Positions 7,284 to 14,119 of a stretch of 16,090 nucleotides of DNA are shown piece after piece. Below the pieces are notes generated by a model. That model saw only the letters and a program-made list of their open reading frames with translations, did no database searches and was not told the origin of the DNA. A program made the position numbers and the translations under genes. The stretch is from Candidatus Woesearchaeota archaeon (GTDB taxonomy: Archaea; Nanobdellota; Nanobdellia; Woesearchaeales; WJKL01): NCBI GenBank assembly GCA_019322455.1, contig JAHWIT010000102.1, forward strand, positions 1 to 16,090, written 5' to 3'. Within the stretch, counting starts at the first letter, position 1, and each line of letters begins with the position of its first letter.

Positions 7284-7288
7284 CCTCT
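7284..7288 (-). promoter_or_regulatory. Shine-Dalgarno for the second GT2 gene
   Basis: The minus strand reads AGAGG then TT before ATGATG. The spacing favours the second ATG (7276-7278) as initiation codon. An SD here, inside an operon, contrasts with the apparently leaderless first genes of units in this window. Confidence 0.6.
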
Positions 7289-7303
7289 TTTTTTTGTTAA
7301 TTT

Positions 7304-8557
7304 TTAGTATATAAAATACCTTTTTCTAAATAAAACCATACTTAAAAGGCTAATTACAATAATAGTATTTAAAATTATCGTATATGGAAAGTAAAAAAAG
7401 ATTCCAATTATGTTTTTTAAGCGAAATCCTTCTTTAAATATATACAATGCCTTAGTTATTAGTAATGCACTTATTATACCTGAAAGGATGCCAAATATAT
7501 TGTATAATGAAAGCCAACCTTTAGGAATATTATATAATACATATAATGGTCCTGCAAGTGAAAACCAACGAAAGGTATATCCAAATATAGGATAAATTGA
7601 AATATTAGGCAGCCAATAATAAAATTGATATGCAATTATAGGAAAGGATACTAAGGAATAGAAAGACCACCAATATTGATTTATGAATAAGAATAGTATT
7701 GACGGGCTGGATTTTCTTGAAAATAAGTTTTTGTTCTTTTTCAAGGCTTGCAAAACACCTATCCACCATCTTGTTCTTTGTTTGATGAATGCTTTGAGGC
7801 TAGAAGGAACAAGGACATGTCCAACTGCATCATGAACATTGATTGTTTTGTAGCCAGCTGCATAGATTTCTAATGCAATATCTGCGTCTTCTGTCATAGA
7901 ATCTTTTTTAAAATAACCAATTTTTTTTAAGATCTCTTTTTTGTAACATGCAAATGCTCCGTAAAACCAAATTCCATTATTAAAAAGCACTGAAAAGCTT
8001 TTTCTAATAAGATTATTATAATGATATTCTATGTTTTGGAACAACCCTAATAAGGAATTCTTGTTTCTTGCAATGCATGAGCCATTTGTTGCACCTACTT
8101 TTTCATTTACAAATGGCTGAACAAGCTTTTTTAGTGTTATTTTATCAATATTTGTATCAGCATCAACTGTAAGTATGATATCATAAGAAGCTTTTTTAAT
8201 TCCTCTATTAAGTGCTTCTGATTTTCCTTTATGATCTGCTCTTATTATTTTAATATTTGAATATTTTTTTTTGTATTCTTCTATTGTTTGCACTGTTTTA
8301 TCTGTGCTTCCATCATCTACTACTATAACTTCTATTTTTTTTAAAGGATAATCTGATGCATAGACTGCATTTAGACAATTTCCAATGTTTTTTTCTTCAT
8401 TATAACAAGGAATAACAACACTTATTTTAGGTTCATAGTTTGAGTTTTCTTTTTTTTGGAATAAAGATGCAATTGATGTTATGAAAACAGACAATAAAAA
8501 TAAGAATAATAGCGCAAAAATAAAGCTGCTACAAATCATAATTATATTTCCTTCCAT
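7304..8557 (-). CDS. GT2 glycosyltransferase, membrane-bound (poly-GlcNAc synthase-like)
   Basis: This 417-residue protein has one N-terminal membrane segment (about 5-33), a GT-A domain from about 45 to 270 and three or four C-terminal segments. VVIPCYNEE (47-55) opens the nucleotide-binding fold. DDGS is at 81-84, the metal-binding DAD at 132-134, TED at 222-224 and QRTRW at 260-264. That order and the short N-terminus resemble PgaC/IcaA-type N-acetylglucosamine polymerases and hyaluronan synthases; the actual sugar is unknown. It is the first gene of the minus-strand operon with the next GT2 and the DUF2238-like protein. No Shine-Dalgarno precedes the ATG at 8557. An AT-rich TATA-like stretch at 8579-8590 fits a leaderless start. 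An internal ATG (M7) is possible but would clip the membrane segment. Confidence 0.9.
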   Translation of the reverse strand: MEGNIIMICSSFIFALLFLFLLSVFITSIASLFQKKENSNYEPKISVVIPCYNEEKNIGNCLNAVYASDYPLKKIEVIVVDDGSTDKTVQTIEEYKKKYSNIKIIRADHKGKSEALNRGIKKASYDIILTVDADTNIDKITLKKLVQPFVNEKVGATNGSCIARNKNSLLGLFQNIEYHYNNLIRKSFSVLFNNGIWFYGAFACYKKEILKKIGYFKKDSMTEDADIALEIYAAGYKTINVHDAVGHVLVPSSLKAFIKQRTRWWIGVLQALKKNKNLFSRKSSPSILFLFINQYWWSFYSLVSFPIIAYQFYYWLPNISIYPIFGYTFRWFSLAGPLYVLYNIPKGWLSLYNIFGILSGIISALLITKALYIFKEGFRLKNIIGIFFYFPYTIILNTIIVISLLSMVLFRKRYFIY

Positions 8558-8578
8558 TGTAATTAAAATTATTTGTTT

Positions 8579-8590
8579 GTTAATAAATTT
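8579..8590 (-). promoter_or_regulatory. TATA-like region of the GT2 operon
   Basis: The minus strand reads AAATTTATTA here, about 22-33 bp before the ATG at 8557. The signal is weak because the surroundings are AT-rich. Confidence 0.35.
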
Positions 8591-8605
8591 TTTCTTTAAA
8601 AAGAT

Positions 8606-8869
8606 TTAGAGCTTACCTATCATGCTTAAAACTAGTATAATTGTGCTTACAATTATGCTAAATGAAGAATGCACTAAAACAAGAGCAGGATATATTAATC
8701 TGCCATATCTTTCTGGGTCTGTTTTTTGCAATCTAATTTGTGTTATACTAAGATAGATTGCTAATGGTAGGAATACTATTATATTAATTATAGGAACCCA
8801 GAAAAATAAAGATAAAAATAAAGCAATCCAGACATAAGCATAATCCTTTTTTCTTTTTGTTTCTTCCAT
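8606..8869 (-). CDS. Small membrane protein, unrecognised
   Basis: The product has 87 residues. A short charged N-terminus (EETKRKKD) is followed by a hydrophobic stretch at about 11-43, probably a helical hairpin turning at the VPIIN segment. A polar, partly basic loop with QKTDPERYGR (48-57) comes next, then a last membrane segment at about 59-84. I do not recognise the family; the arrangement is vaguely like small DUF4190-type proteins, without a clear motif. It has its own TATA-like box (TATTTAAAT, 8893-8901) and no Shine-Dalgarno, so it is probably a separate leaderless gene between aMBF1 and the glycosyltransferase operon. The gene is supported by a clean reading frame, a plausible promoter and coherent hydrophobicity. 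Confidence 0.7.
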   Translation of the reverse strand: MEETKRKKDYAYVWIALFLSLFFWVPIINIIVFLPLAIYLSITQIRLQKTDPERYGRLIYPALVLVHSSFSIIVSTIILVLSMIGKL

Positions 8870-8892
8870 TTGCTTTATATTTTTGGAGTAAG

Positions 8893-8901
8893 TATTTAAA
8901 T
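8893..8901 (-). promoter_or_regulatory. TATA-like box of the small membrane protein gene
   Basis: The minus strand reads ATTTAAATA, 24-32 bp before the ATG at 8869. Confidence 0.55.
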
Positions 8902-8913
8902 TTTCTGAAATGC

Positions 8914-9381
8914 TTATTTTGTTCTTTTTCTTATTTTAACTAAATCTCCTATTGTTGTTATTGCTGAAGTTGCTTTTGTTTGAGCTTTGTGCTCTTCTTC
9001 ATATTCTTCTATTAATTTGATGTTTAGTATTTTTTCTAATTTTTTTGCAAGTTCTAAACTTGGCTTGAATTCTCCTGTTTCTAGTTTATGTATGATGCTT
9101 TCTTTTTCTGACATCATTTTTGCAAAATCTTCTTGCTTTAATCCAAGTTTTTCTCTTTTTAATCTTATTTTTTCTGCAAAATCATCTACAACTATTTGTA
9201 TTATTTCTGCTTCTGGTTCTGACTCAGGAATTGTAACCTTTTTTGGCTTGGTTTTTTCAATTGGTTTTATTTCTGAGATTACTTTTCCGAATTTAGAACA
9301 GGATTTGCAGACATTTAGTATAGCACCTTCTATATCTGTTTTAAATAATCTTTCTTCAGAACCGCACATATCGCACCGCAT
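8914..9381 (-). CDS. Archaeal multiprotein bridging factor aMBF1 (zinc ribbon + Xre-type HTH)
   Basis: This 155-residue protein has an N-terminal zinc ribbon with C3/C6 and C25/C28. A charged, proline-rich linker (about 38-62) leads to a helix-turn-helix at about 68-124, with the typical IRLKREKLGLKQEDFAKMM and later IIHKLETGEFKPSLELAKKL. A C-terminal tail follows. This two-part layout is that of archaeal MBF1, a homologue of the eukaryotic coactivator that bridges TBP and activators; archaeal versions bind the small ribosomal subunit and may act in translation. The ATG at 9381 is the first in frame and gives the complete zinc ribbon. AT-rich TATA candidates at 9403-9417 include the palindrome ATATTTAAATAT. 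Position beside envelope genes is probably incidental. Confidence 0.92.
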   Translation of the reverse strand: MRCDMCGSEERLFKTDIEGAILNVCKSCSKFGKVISEIKPIEKTKPKKVTIPESEPEAEIIQIVVDDFAEKIRLKREKLGLKQEDFAKMMSEKESIIHKLETGEFKPSLELAKKLEKILNIKLIEEYEEEHKAQTKATSAITTIGDLVKIRKRTK

Positions 9382-9402
9382 GTAAGATAATATTTGATTT
9401 AT

Positions 9403-9417
9403 TTTATATTTAAATAT
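9403..9417 (-). promoter_or_regulatory. TATA-like region of the aMBF1 gene
   Basis: This AT-only stretch contains ATATTTAAATAT (9406-9417), a perfect 12-bp palindrome, 25-36 bp before the ATG at 9381. Which bases TBP would use cannot be told. Confidence 0.4.
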
Positions 9418-9441
9418 TGTGTTTAATAATAAGTTTATAAT

Positions 9442-11313
9442 TTATCTACTGTATGCAAGATTTCTTTTAAATAATGCTTCAATTCCTTCAACTGTGTCCT
9501 TATATTTTGCCATTAGAATATTTCTGTATTCTTCAGGAAGTTTTTTTATTCTTTTTTTTGTTTCTATTAAAAATTGATTGAAGTCTCTTTGTTTTTGTCT
9601 AATAAAATTTCCACTTTTTGTTAATCCTGTTTCTAATGATGTAGTTAATTGTGTTTGATAATACTTGCTTTTTTCCACAAAATCTTCTTTTATTTTATCT
9701 GCTTTTAATGAATAATTTGTAATCTTGATAAAATGTTCTGCATAAACAGCCTGATGAACTGCTGTTGGAAAGATGCTTCTATGATGTCTTAATATATGTT
9801 TCATAAATCTTAGATAATTAGTTCTATAGGATGAACAAGATTGTTTGACAAAAGATTTGGCAAATGCTTTAAGTTCAGTATAACCTGTGCTTCTTGCAGA
9901 TTTTGGATGAGGGCCTAATCTATCTAATAATACAGAGGTTCTTTCAAAATAATTTTTACCATTTGAATCATAAAGTCTTGCTAGAAGGTTTTTATAATCA
10001 CTAATTATCTTTTTTTCATCTTTTCCAGGCAAGGATTCAAAATTCAATTCAAAATTGTGTGTGTTATTTCCTTCTGAATCTTTTCTTAATCTTCCTTCTC
10101 TTTTTAATCTCTCATATAATTCTGAGCCTTTGACTGAAATTAGGAGACCAATCATTGCAGTAACTATTCCTTGATTTTGGCAGAAATCAAATATTTTATC
10201 ACATACATCATCAGGATCATTATCATTTCCTACTATAAATCCAGCTGTTACTTCTATACCATAGCTTTGCATTTTTCTGATTGCTTCAGAAAGATTAATT
10301 TTAATATTTTGATATTTGCCCATTGATCTTAAAACTTCTTTATCAGGGCTTTCTAATCCAACAAAAGCCATACTAAATCCAGCATCTCTCATCATTGCCA
10401 TAAGTTCTTCGTCTGTTGAAAGTGTTATATCTGCTTCTGTGAAAAGCGCAAAAGGATAACCATGTGTTTTTTGAAATTCTTCTATTTTTGGAAGAACCTC
10501 TTTAACTGCTTTTCTATTTCCAATAAAATTATCATCTACTACAAAAATAGAGCCTTTAAATCCAAGATTATAAAGTTTTTTTAATTCAGCTGCTATTTTT
10601 TCTCCTGCTTTTAGTCTAGGTGAATGACCAAATAAAGTTCCTTCATTGCAAAAATCACAGTTATGAGGGCAGCCTCTTGATTGTTGAATTGACATAGACG
10701 CATAAGCATTTAAATTTAGCAAGTCAAATCTTGGGATAGGAGATAAGTTCATAGAAGGCCTTTCATTGACCACTTGTATATCTGCATCTTGTTTTTCAAA
10801 ATGTCTTAATAGATTATCAAGGAATTGCTGGTCTATTTCTTTTCTTCCATTCTTGTTTCTTATAACATGTCTAGCATATACTTTTTTTGCTTTATTATTT
10901 TCAAAATCTCTTAAAAATGCTTCTAGAACTCCAGATTCAGCTTCTCCTAATACAAAATGATCAACACCTTTGATCTGATCAAAGTATTGAGTTGGATAAG
11001 GTCCTCCTGCAACTATGGGCTTATTGAAGGATTTGGCTCTTTGTATGACTTCTTCAAGGGATTCTTTTTGAACTATCATAGAACTTGTGAATACTGCATC
11101 TGCCCATATAATATCTTTATCTTTGAGAGATTCAATATTCATATCTATTATACGAGTATTGTAATATTCAGGAAGCATTGCAGCAACAGTTATTAGGCCT
11201 AATGGAGGCATTGCTGCTTTTTTTCCTATCAAGGGAAGAATATGATTAAAACTCCAATATGTATCTTGAGGAATTTTAGGATATACCATTAAAATGTTCT
11301 TGCTTTGATTCAT
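9442..11313 (-). CDS. B12-binding-domain radical SAM protein with DUF4070-type C-terminus (HpnP-like)
   Basis: The 623-residue protein has three parts. Residues 1-145 form a Rossmann-like cobalamin-binding domain, with MVYPKIPQDTYWSFNHILP, KKAAMPPLGLITVAAMLP and IVAGGPYPTQ. The radical SAM barrel carries C215-x3-C219-x2-C222 in RGCPHNCDFC, binding the 4Fe-4S cluster that cleaves S-adenosylmethionine. The C-terminal part (about 400-600) resembles DUF4070. The N-terminal phrases closely recall HpnP, the hopanoid C-2 methylase, and the same architecture has been reported, as I recall, for archaeal lipid enzymes such as the GDGT ring synthases. Modification of an unactivated carbon, perhaps in membrane lipid, is a reasonable inference; the substrate is unknown. 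A TATA-like box lies at 11337-11346. The YjbQ gene is 34 bp upstream on the same strand. Confidence 0.88.
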   Translation of the reverse strand: MNQSKNILMVYPKIPQDTYWSFNHILPLIGKKAAMPPLGLITVAAMLPEYYNTRIIDMNIESLKDKDIIWADAVFTSSMIVQKESLEEVIQRAKSFNKPIVAGGPYPTQYFDQIKGVDHFVLGEAESGVLEAFLRDFENNKAKKVYARHVIRNKNGRKEIDQQFLDNLLRHFEKQDADIQVVNERPSMNLSPIPRFDLLNLNAYASMSIQQSRGCPHNCDFCNEGTLFGHSPRLKAGEKIAAELKKLYNLGFKGSIFVVDDNFIGNRKAVKEVLPKIEEFQKTHGYPFALFTEADITLSTDEELMAMMRDAGFSMAFVGLESPDKEVLRSMGKYQNIKINLSEAIRKMQSYGIEVTAGFIVGNDNDPDDVCDKIFDFCQNQGIVTAMIGLLISVKGSELYERLKREGRLRKDSEGNNTHNFELNFESLPGKDEKKIISDYKNLLARLYDSNGKNYFERTSVLLDRLGPHPKSARSTGYTELKAFAKSFVKQSCSSYRTNYLRFMKHILRHHRSIFPTAVHQAVYAEHFIKITNYSLKADKIKEDFVEKSKYYQTQLTTSLETGLTKSGNFIRQKQRDFNQFLIETKKRIKKLPEEYRNILMAKYKDTVEGIEALFKRNLAYSR

Positions 11314-11336
11314 TTTAGTCTTACTTATAACTTATC

Positions 11337-11346
11337 TTATATAAAT
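11337..11346 (-). promoter_or_regulatory. TATA-like box of the radical SAM gene
   Basis: The minus strand reads ATTTATATAA, 24-33 bp before the ATG at 11313, squeezed into the 34-bp gap after the YjbQ stop. The two genes may therefore be transcribed separately. Confidence 0.5.
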
Positions 11347-11347
11347 T

Positions 11348-11746
11348 TTATTTCTTGAGAATTTCTACAATGACTTTTCTTTGTCTAGGACCATCAAAAT
11401 CAGCTAACATAATATCTTGCCATTGTCCTAATGTTAATTTTCCGTCTTTAATAGGAATGGTTTCTGAAGGGCCTATGATGCTTGCTTTAATGTGTGCTGC
11501 TCCATTGTTATCTACTTTATCATGCCTCCATTTTCCTTGTGGGATTAATTTGTCTAATGCTTCTAGAATATCATCCATTATGTTTGGATCCCAGTTTTCA
11601 TTAATCATAACAGCACAAGTAGCATGAGCTGTATAAACAACACAAATCCCTTCTTTGACTTTGCTTTCTTTAACAATCTTTTTGGTTTGTTCAGTTATGT
11701 CAATAATCTCTATTTTAGAACTTTCAATAGTAAATTCTTTTATCAT
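11348..11746 (-). CDS. YjbQ family protein (UPF0047)
   Basis: This 132-residue protein covers the whole family. Conserved pieces are HATCAVMINENWDP (H41, N49-N51), WRHDK (H75), NGAAHIKASIIGPS (H85), KLTLGQWQDI and ADFDGPRQRKV. The three His residues correspond to the metal/phosphate site seen in YjbQ structures. Members have been called secondary thiamine-phosphate synthases because they can complement thiE mutants weakly, but their true role is unsettled. The ATG at 11746 is preceded by a TATA-like ATTTTTAAATG (11767-11777), consistent with leaderless transcription. The gene diverges from the membrane-bound winged-helix regulator, and a perfect inverted repeat lies between the two promoters. 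Confidence 0.93.
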   Translation of the reverse strand: MIKEFTIESSKIEIIDITEQTKKIVKESKVKEGICVVYTAHATCAVMINENWDPNIMDDILEALDKLIPQGKWRHDKVDNNGAAHIKASIIGPSETIPIKDGKLTLGQWQDIMLADFDGPRQRKVIVEILKK

Positions 11747-11766
11747 GCAAACTGAGATTATTATTA

Positions 11767-11777
11767 CATTTAAAAAT
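11767..11777 (-). promoter_or_regulatory. TATA-like box of the YjbQ gene
   Basis: The minus strand reads ATTTTTAAATG, 21-31 bp before the ATG at 11746. Confidence 0.5.
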
Positions 11778-11790
11778 ATTTCTTTATAAT

Positions 11791-11806
11791 TTCAAATGGA
11801 TTTGAA
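11791..11806. promoter_or_regulatory. Inverted repeat, candidate operator between YjbQ and the wHTH gene
   Basis: TTCAAAT (11791-11797), two-base spacer GG, ATTTGAA (11800-11806): a perfect 7-bp inverted repeat. It lies 12 bp upstream of the TATA-like box of the wHTH gene and 13 bp beyond that of YjbQ. The size and symmetry suit a dimeric winged-helix protein, and the adjacent regulator is the obvious candidate; that link is inferred. Confidence 0.5.
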
Positions 11807-11818
11807 CTTATCCGAAGC

Positions 11819-11827
11819 TTTAAAAAT
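11819..11827 (+). promoter_or_regulatory. TATA-like box of the membrane wHTH gene
   Basis: CTTTAAAAATAG spans this site; TTTAAAAAT is 22-30 bp before the ATG at 11849. This supports 11849, rather than an upstream TTG at 11831, as the start. Confidence 0.55.
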
Positions 11828-11848
11828 AGCTTGATATTTTTAATTTAT

Positions 11849-12445
11849 ATGGCAAAAGAAAAGTTTGTTTTAGTAAGTTTAAAAGAGAATAAGGCAAAAC
11901 AATTAGCTCAAGTTATATCAAATGAGAGTTGTAGGAAGATTCTTGATTATTTAGCTGAAAAAGAAGCAACAGAGACAGAACTTGCAGAGAAATTAGAGAT
12001 TCCGATTTCAACTGTTCATTATAATTTAAAGCATTTAACTGGTGCTGGGTTGGTTAGTGTTGATGAATTTCATTATTCTGAAAAAGGAAGAGAAATAAAT
12101 CATTACAAGCTTGCTAATAAATATGTTATTATTGCTCCAAAGAGCACCTTTGGGATTAAAGAGAAGTTAAAAGCTGTGTTGCCTGTGGGTATAATAATAG
12201 TGGCTACAGCTGGTTTGTTGAGGTTGTTTACATCAAAAGCAGCTACATTTGGAGCAAGTAAAGTAAGAGAGGCTGTTCCGACAGCTGCTCCTGAAATGGA
12301 ACAGTTGGCTGAAGAGGCTATTGTTGATACTGCTGTAACAGTTCCTGTAAAATTTCCAAATATTGCATTGTGGTTTTTTATAGGCGCTTTATTTGCATTA
12401 ATTGTTTATTTTATTGTTGATTATATTTTAAGTAAAAAGAAGTAA
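11849..12445 (+). CDS. Membrane-anchored winged-helix regulator (ArsR-like HTH + two TM segments)
   Basis: The product has 198 residues from the ATG at 11849. The frame is open back to a TTG at 11831, but that lies within the core promoter region and is unlikely. An ArsR-like winged helix fills about 17-90: an SCRKILDYLAEKEATETELA helix pair, recognition helix near ISTVHYNLKHLTGAG (53-67), then a wing ending in INHYKLA. TM1 is about 108-127 and TM2 about 170-194, followed by SKKK. The loop of about 40 residues between them is presumably outside the cell and is Ala/Glu-rich. The layout suits a membrane-tethered transcription factor that senses envelope state; this is known in archaea but the signal here is not. 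A candidate operator lies upstream at 11791-11806. The Cys-rich lipoprotein gene starts 36 nt downstream. Confidence 0.85.
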   Translation: MAKEKFVLVSLKENKAKQLAQVISNESCRKILDYLAEKEATETELAEKLEIPISTVHYNLKHLTGAGLVSVDEFHYSEKGREINHYKLANKYVIIAPKSTFGIKEKLKAVLPVGIIIVATAGLLRLFTSKAATFGASKVREAVPTAAPEMEQLAEEAIVDTAVTVPVKFPNIALWFFIGALFALIVYFIVDYILSKKK

Positions 12446-12446
12446 A

Positions 12447-12455
12447 TTTTATATA
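12447..12455 (+). promoter_or_regulatory. TATA-like box of the lipoprotein gene
   Basis: TTTTATATA lies 26-34 bp before the ATG at 12481, immediately after the wHTH stop codon. The lipoprotein gene can therefore be transcribed on its own as well as by read-through. Confidence 0.5.
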
Positions 12456-12480
12456 GTTATATTTTAAATTTAAGAATAGA

Positions 12481-12756
12481 ATGAAAAGAATAATAATTAT
12501 TTTAGTGATATTATTGATTTTAGTTGTAGGGTGTGCTGATAAAGAACAGCCTCCTCAAGTAAAACCAGAATGTATAACTAATGCTGATTGTGTTGCAGCA
12601 ACATGCTGTCATGCTTCTGAATGTGTTGCAAAAACAGAAGCTCCAAATTGCAAAGAAGTTTTTTGCTCAATGGAATGCAGACCTTATACAATGGATTGTG
12701 GACAAGGTTATTGTGCATGTGAAAATAAGAAGTGTGTTGCTAAAATTACTTCATAA
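12481..12756 (+). CDS. Cysteine-rich secreted lipoprotein, small
   Basis: The product has 91 residues. A KR-headed hydrophobic signal (residues 2-17) ends in a lipobox, LVVGC, with the lipid-attachment Cys at 18. The mature part of 73 residues contains twelve more cysteines: C31, C37, C42, C43, C48, C57, C62, C66, C73, C78, C80 and C85. That is enough for six disulfides, or for metal binding. A repeated pattern is visible: CITNADCVAATCCHASECV early and CACENKKCV late. Similar small Cys-rich secreted proteins are frequent in DPANN genomes, without known function. The protein should be anchored outside the membrane. Its position behind a membrane-spanning regulator makes it a possible partner or target of that regulator (inference). 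Confidence 0.8.
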   Translation: MKRIIIILVILLILVVGCADKEQPPQVKPECITNADCVAATCCHASECVAKTEAPNCKEVFCSMECRPYTMDCGQGYCACENKKCVAKITS

Positions 12757-12771
12757 TCTTAAGTAGAAACC

Positions 12772-12781
12772 TTTTTAAAAT
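12772..12781 (+). promoter_or_regulatory. TATA-like box of the 203-residue protein/ScpB unit
   Basis: TTTTTAAAAT lies 21-30 bp before the ATG at 12802, with ACC just upstream. It is probably the promoter for the three overlapping genes that follow. Confidence 0.5.
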
Positions 12782-12801
12782 AGTGAAAATTTATTATTTC
12801 T

Positions 12802-13413
12802 ATGAGTAATGCTGAGAGATTAGAAAAAGGGAATGTATGTTTTAGGTCAATAATTGAAGTAGTTGGAAGACCAAAAGAACATGTAGAAGAATCAGTTAAG
12901 AATTATGTTGAAAAAATTAAGAAGGATGAAAATATTGATATTGAGAAAACAGAATTTGCTGAGATAAAAAAACAAGAAGAAGATAAAGAGGAATTTTGGT
13001 CAACTTTTGTTGAACTTGAATTATGGGCAAAGAATCTTCCTTCTGTAATTGGATTTTGTTTTGATTATATGCCTAGTTCTGTTGAGATAATTGAACCAAA
13101 GGAATTACATCTAAAGGAACATGAACTTTCTGGACTATTGAATGATTTACAAGCAAATCTACATAAAATGAATATTATGGTTAAGAATATAACTCATGAA
13201 AATTTAAATTTAAAGAAAAATGCAAATAACCTATTATGGAATATTGTTGCTGTTTTGACTTTTAAACAAGGCAAAACAGTTGAACAGTTAAGTAGGATTA
13301 CTGGATTTGAGCCTGATAATTTAAAAAATTTCTTAGATAAATTAGAGAAAGAAGGCAAACTTGAACAAAGAAAAGGGAAATATTTTCTTAAAAATGGATC
13401 AAAACCAGAATAA
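12802..13413 (+). CDS. Unrecognised protein with alpha/beta N-domain and C-terminal winged helix, coupled to scpB
   Basis: The product has 203 residues and no membrane segment. The N-terminal half (about 10-98) suggests a ferredoxin-like or ACT-like fold by strand/helix alternation: CFRSIIEVVG, then helix EHVEESVKNYVEKIKK, further strands, helix FWSTFVELELWAKNLP, and strand SVEIIEP. A helical, coiled-coil-like stretch follows at about 105-140. Residues about 143-197 look like a winged helix: NLLWNIVAVLTF, TVEQLSRITGF, NLKNFLDKLEKEGKLEQ and a basic wing. I do not recognise the family. The scpB ATG lies inside this gene, 20 nt before its end, so the products are probably co-translated. Its place where ScpA (the kleisin) is often encoded is suggestive, but no kleisin signature is evident. 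Confidence 0.8.
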   Translation: MSNAERLEKGNVCFRSIIEVVGRPKEHVEESVKNYVEKIKKDENIDIEKTEFAEIKKQEEDKEEFWSTFVELELWAKNLPSVIGFCFDYMPSSVEIIEPKELHLKEHELSGLLNDLQANLHKMNIMVKNITHENLNLKKNANNLLWNIVAVLTFKQGKTVEQLSRITGFEPDNLKNFLDKLEKEGKLEQRKGKYFLKNGSKPE

Positions 13414-14119
13414 TGAAAAGAATAAGATAGAAGCTTTGCTTTTTTCTTCTGCTAGAAGGATGACTATTGAAGAAATCAGTAATATGACTGGGATTAATGA
13501 TTTTGAGGCAATAAAAAAGGCTTTGAATGAACTTAAAATGGATTATGTTTCAAGAGCAGGTTCTGTTGTTTTAGTTGAGGATGGTAAATTTTGGAAATTA
13601 AATGTAAAGGATCATTATCTGCCAATTGTACAAAAGATTGTTTCTAGAACAGAACTTGATAAACCTTTAATAGAAACATTAGCTGTAATTGCATGGAAGT
13701 ATCCTATTTTACAGAGTGAAGTTATTAAAATAAGGCATAATAAGGCTTATGATCATTTAAGACAATTAGAGGAAATGGGATTTGTAATGAGGAATAAATT
13801 TGGGAGGACAAGAAAGATAACTTTGACTGAAAAATTTTTTGAATATTTTGACCTGCCTAGTGAAGAAGCAAGAGCTGCTTTTAAGAATGTTGTTCCTCAG
13901 GATGTTAAGGATAAAGTTGAAAAGACAGAACAGGATATTAATGAAGGAGAGAATATATTAGAAGAAACCAAGAAAAAGGAAGAAGCAAAAAAGGAAAGCA
14001 AAGAGGAGATTAAAAAAGAGATTGAGGAAGAAGAAAAAGAGGAAGAAAAGGAACTAGAACAAATTAAAAAGGATGAAGAGGATTTAGAAGAGGAAGAGAA
14101 AAAGGAATTCTACAAATGA
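13394..14119 (+). CDS. scpB: Segregation and condensation protein ScpB, with long charged tail
   Basis: The product has 241 residues from the ATG at 13394. A TTG at 13361 would add 11 residues inside the upstream gene and is less likely. Two winged-helix domains are visible. The first is about 8-75, beginning NKIEALLFSSARRMTIEEIS. The second is about 87-155, with ETLAVIAWKYPILQSEVIKI and the HLRQLEEMGFVMR helix, the ScpB hallmark. ScpB dimers bind the kleisin ScpA in the SMC complex that compacts and separates chromosomes. The tail from about 165 to the end is almost entirely Glu and Lys and should be a single helix or disordered, longer than in most ScpB proteins. It overlaps the previous gene by 20 nt and the next by 4 nt (ATGA). 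Confidence 0.93.
   Translation: MDQNQNNEKNKIEALLFSSARRMTIEEISNMTGINDFEAIKKALNELKMDYVSRAGSVVLVEDGKFWKLNVKDHYLPIVQKIVSRTELDKPLIETLAVIAWKYPILQSEVIKIRHNKAYDHLRQLEEMGFVMRNKFGRTRKITLTEKFFEYFDLPSEEARAAFKNVVPQDVKDKVEKTEQDINEGENILEETKKKEEAKKESKEEIKKEIEEEEKEEEKELEQIKKDEEDLEEEEKKEFYK

Noticed and set aside
8987..9385. Long plus-strand open frames opposite aMBF1, the radical SAM gene and YjbQ
   Set aside because: They are antisense shadows of well-supported genes, with Ser/Phe/Leu-rich translations typical of reversed AT-rich coding sequence and no family resemblance.
11831..11848. Upstream TTG start adding six residues to the membrane wHTH
   Set aside because: The added residues are hydrophobic and unlike the family N-terminus, the TTG lies just after the TATA-like box, and the ATG at 11849 fits the leaderless pattern.
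13361..13393. Upstream TTG start for ScpB
   Set aside because: It has no ribosome-binding site and extends the overlap with the preceding gene; the ATG at 13394 gives the usual ScpB N-terminus.
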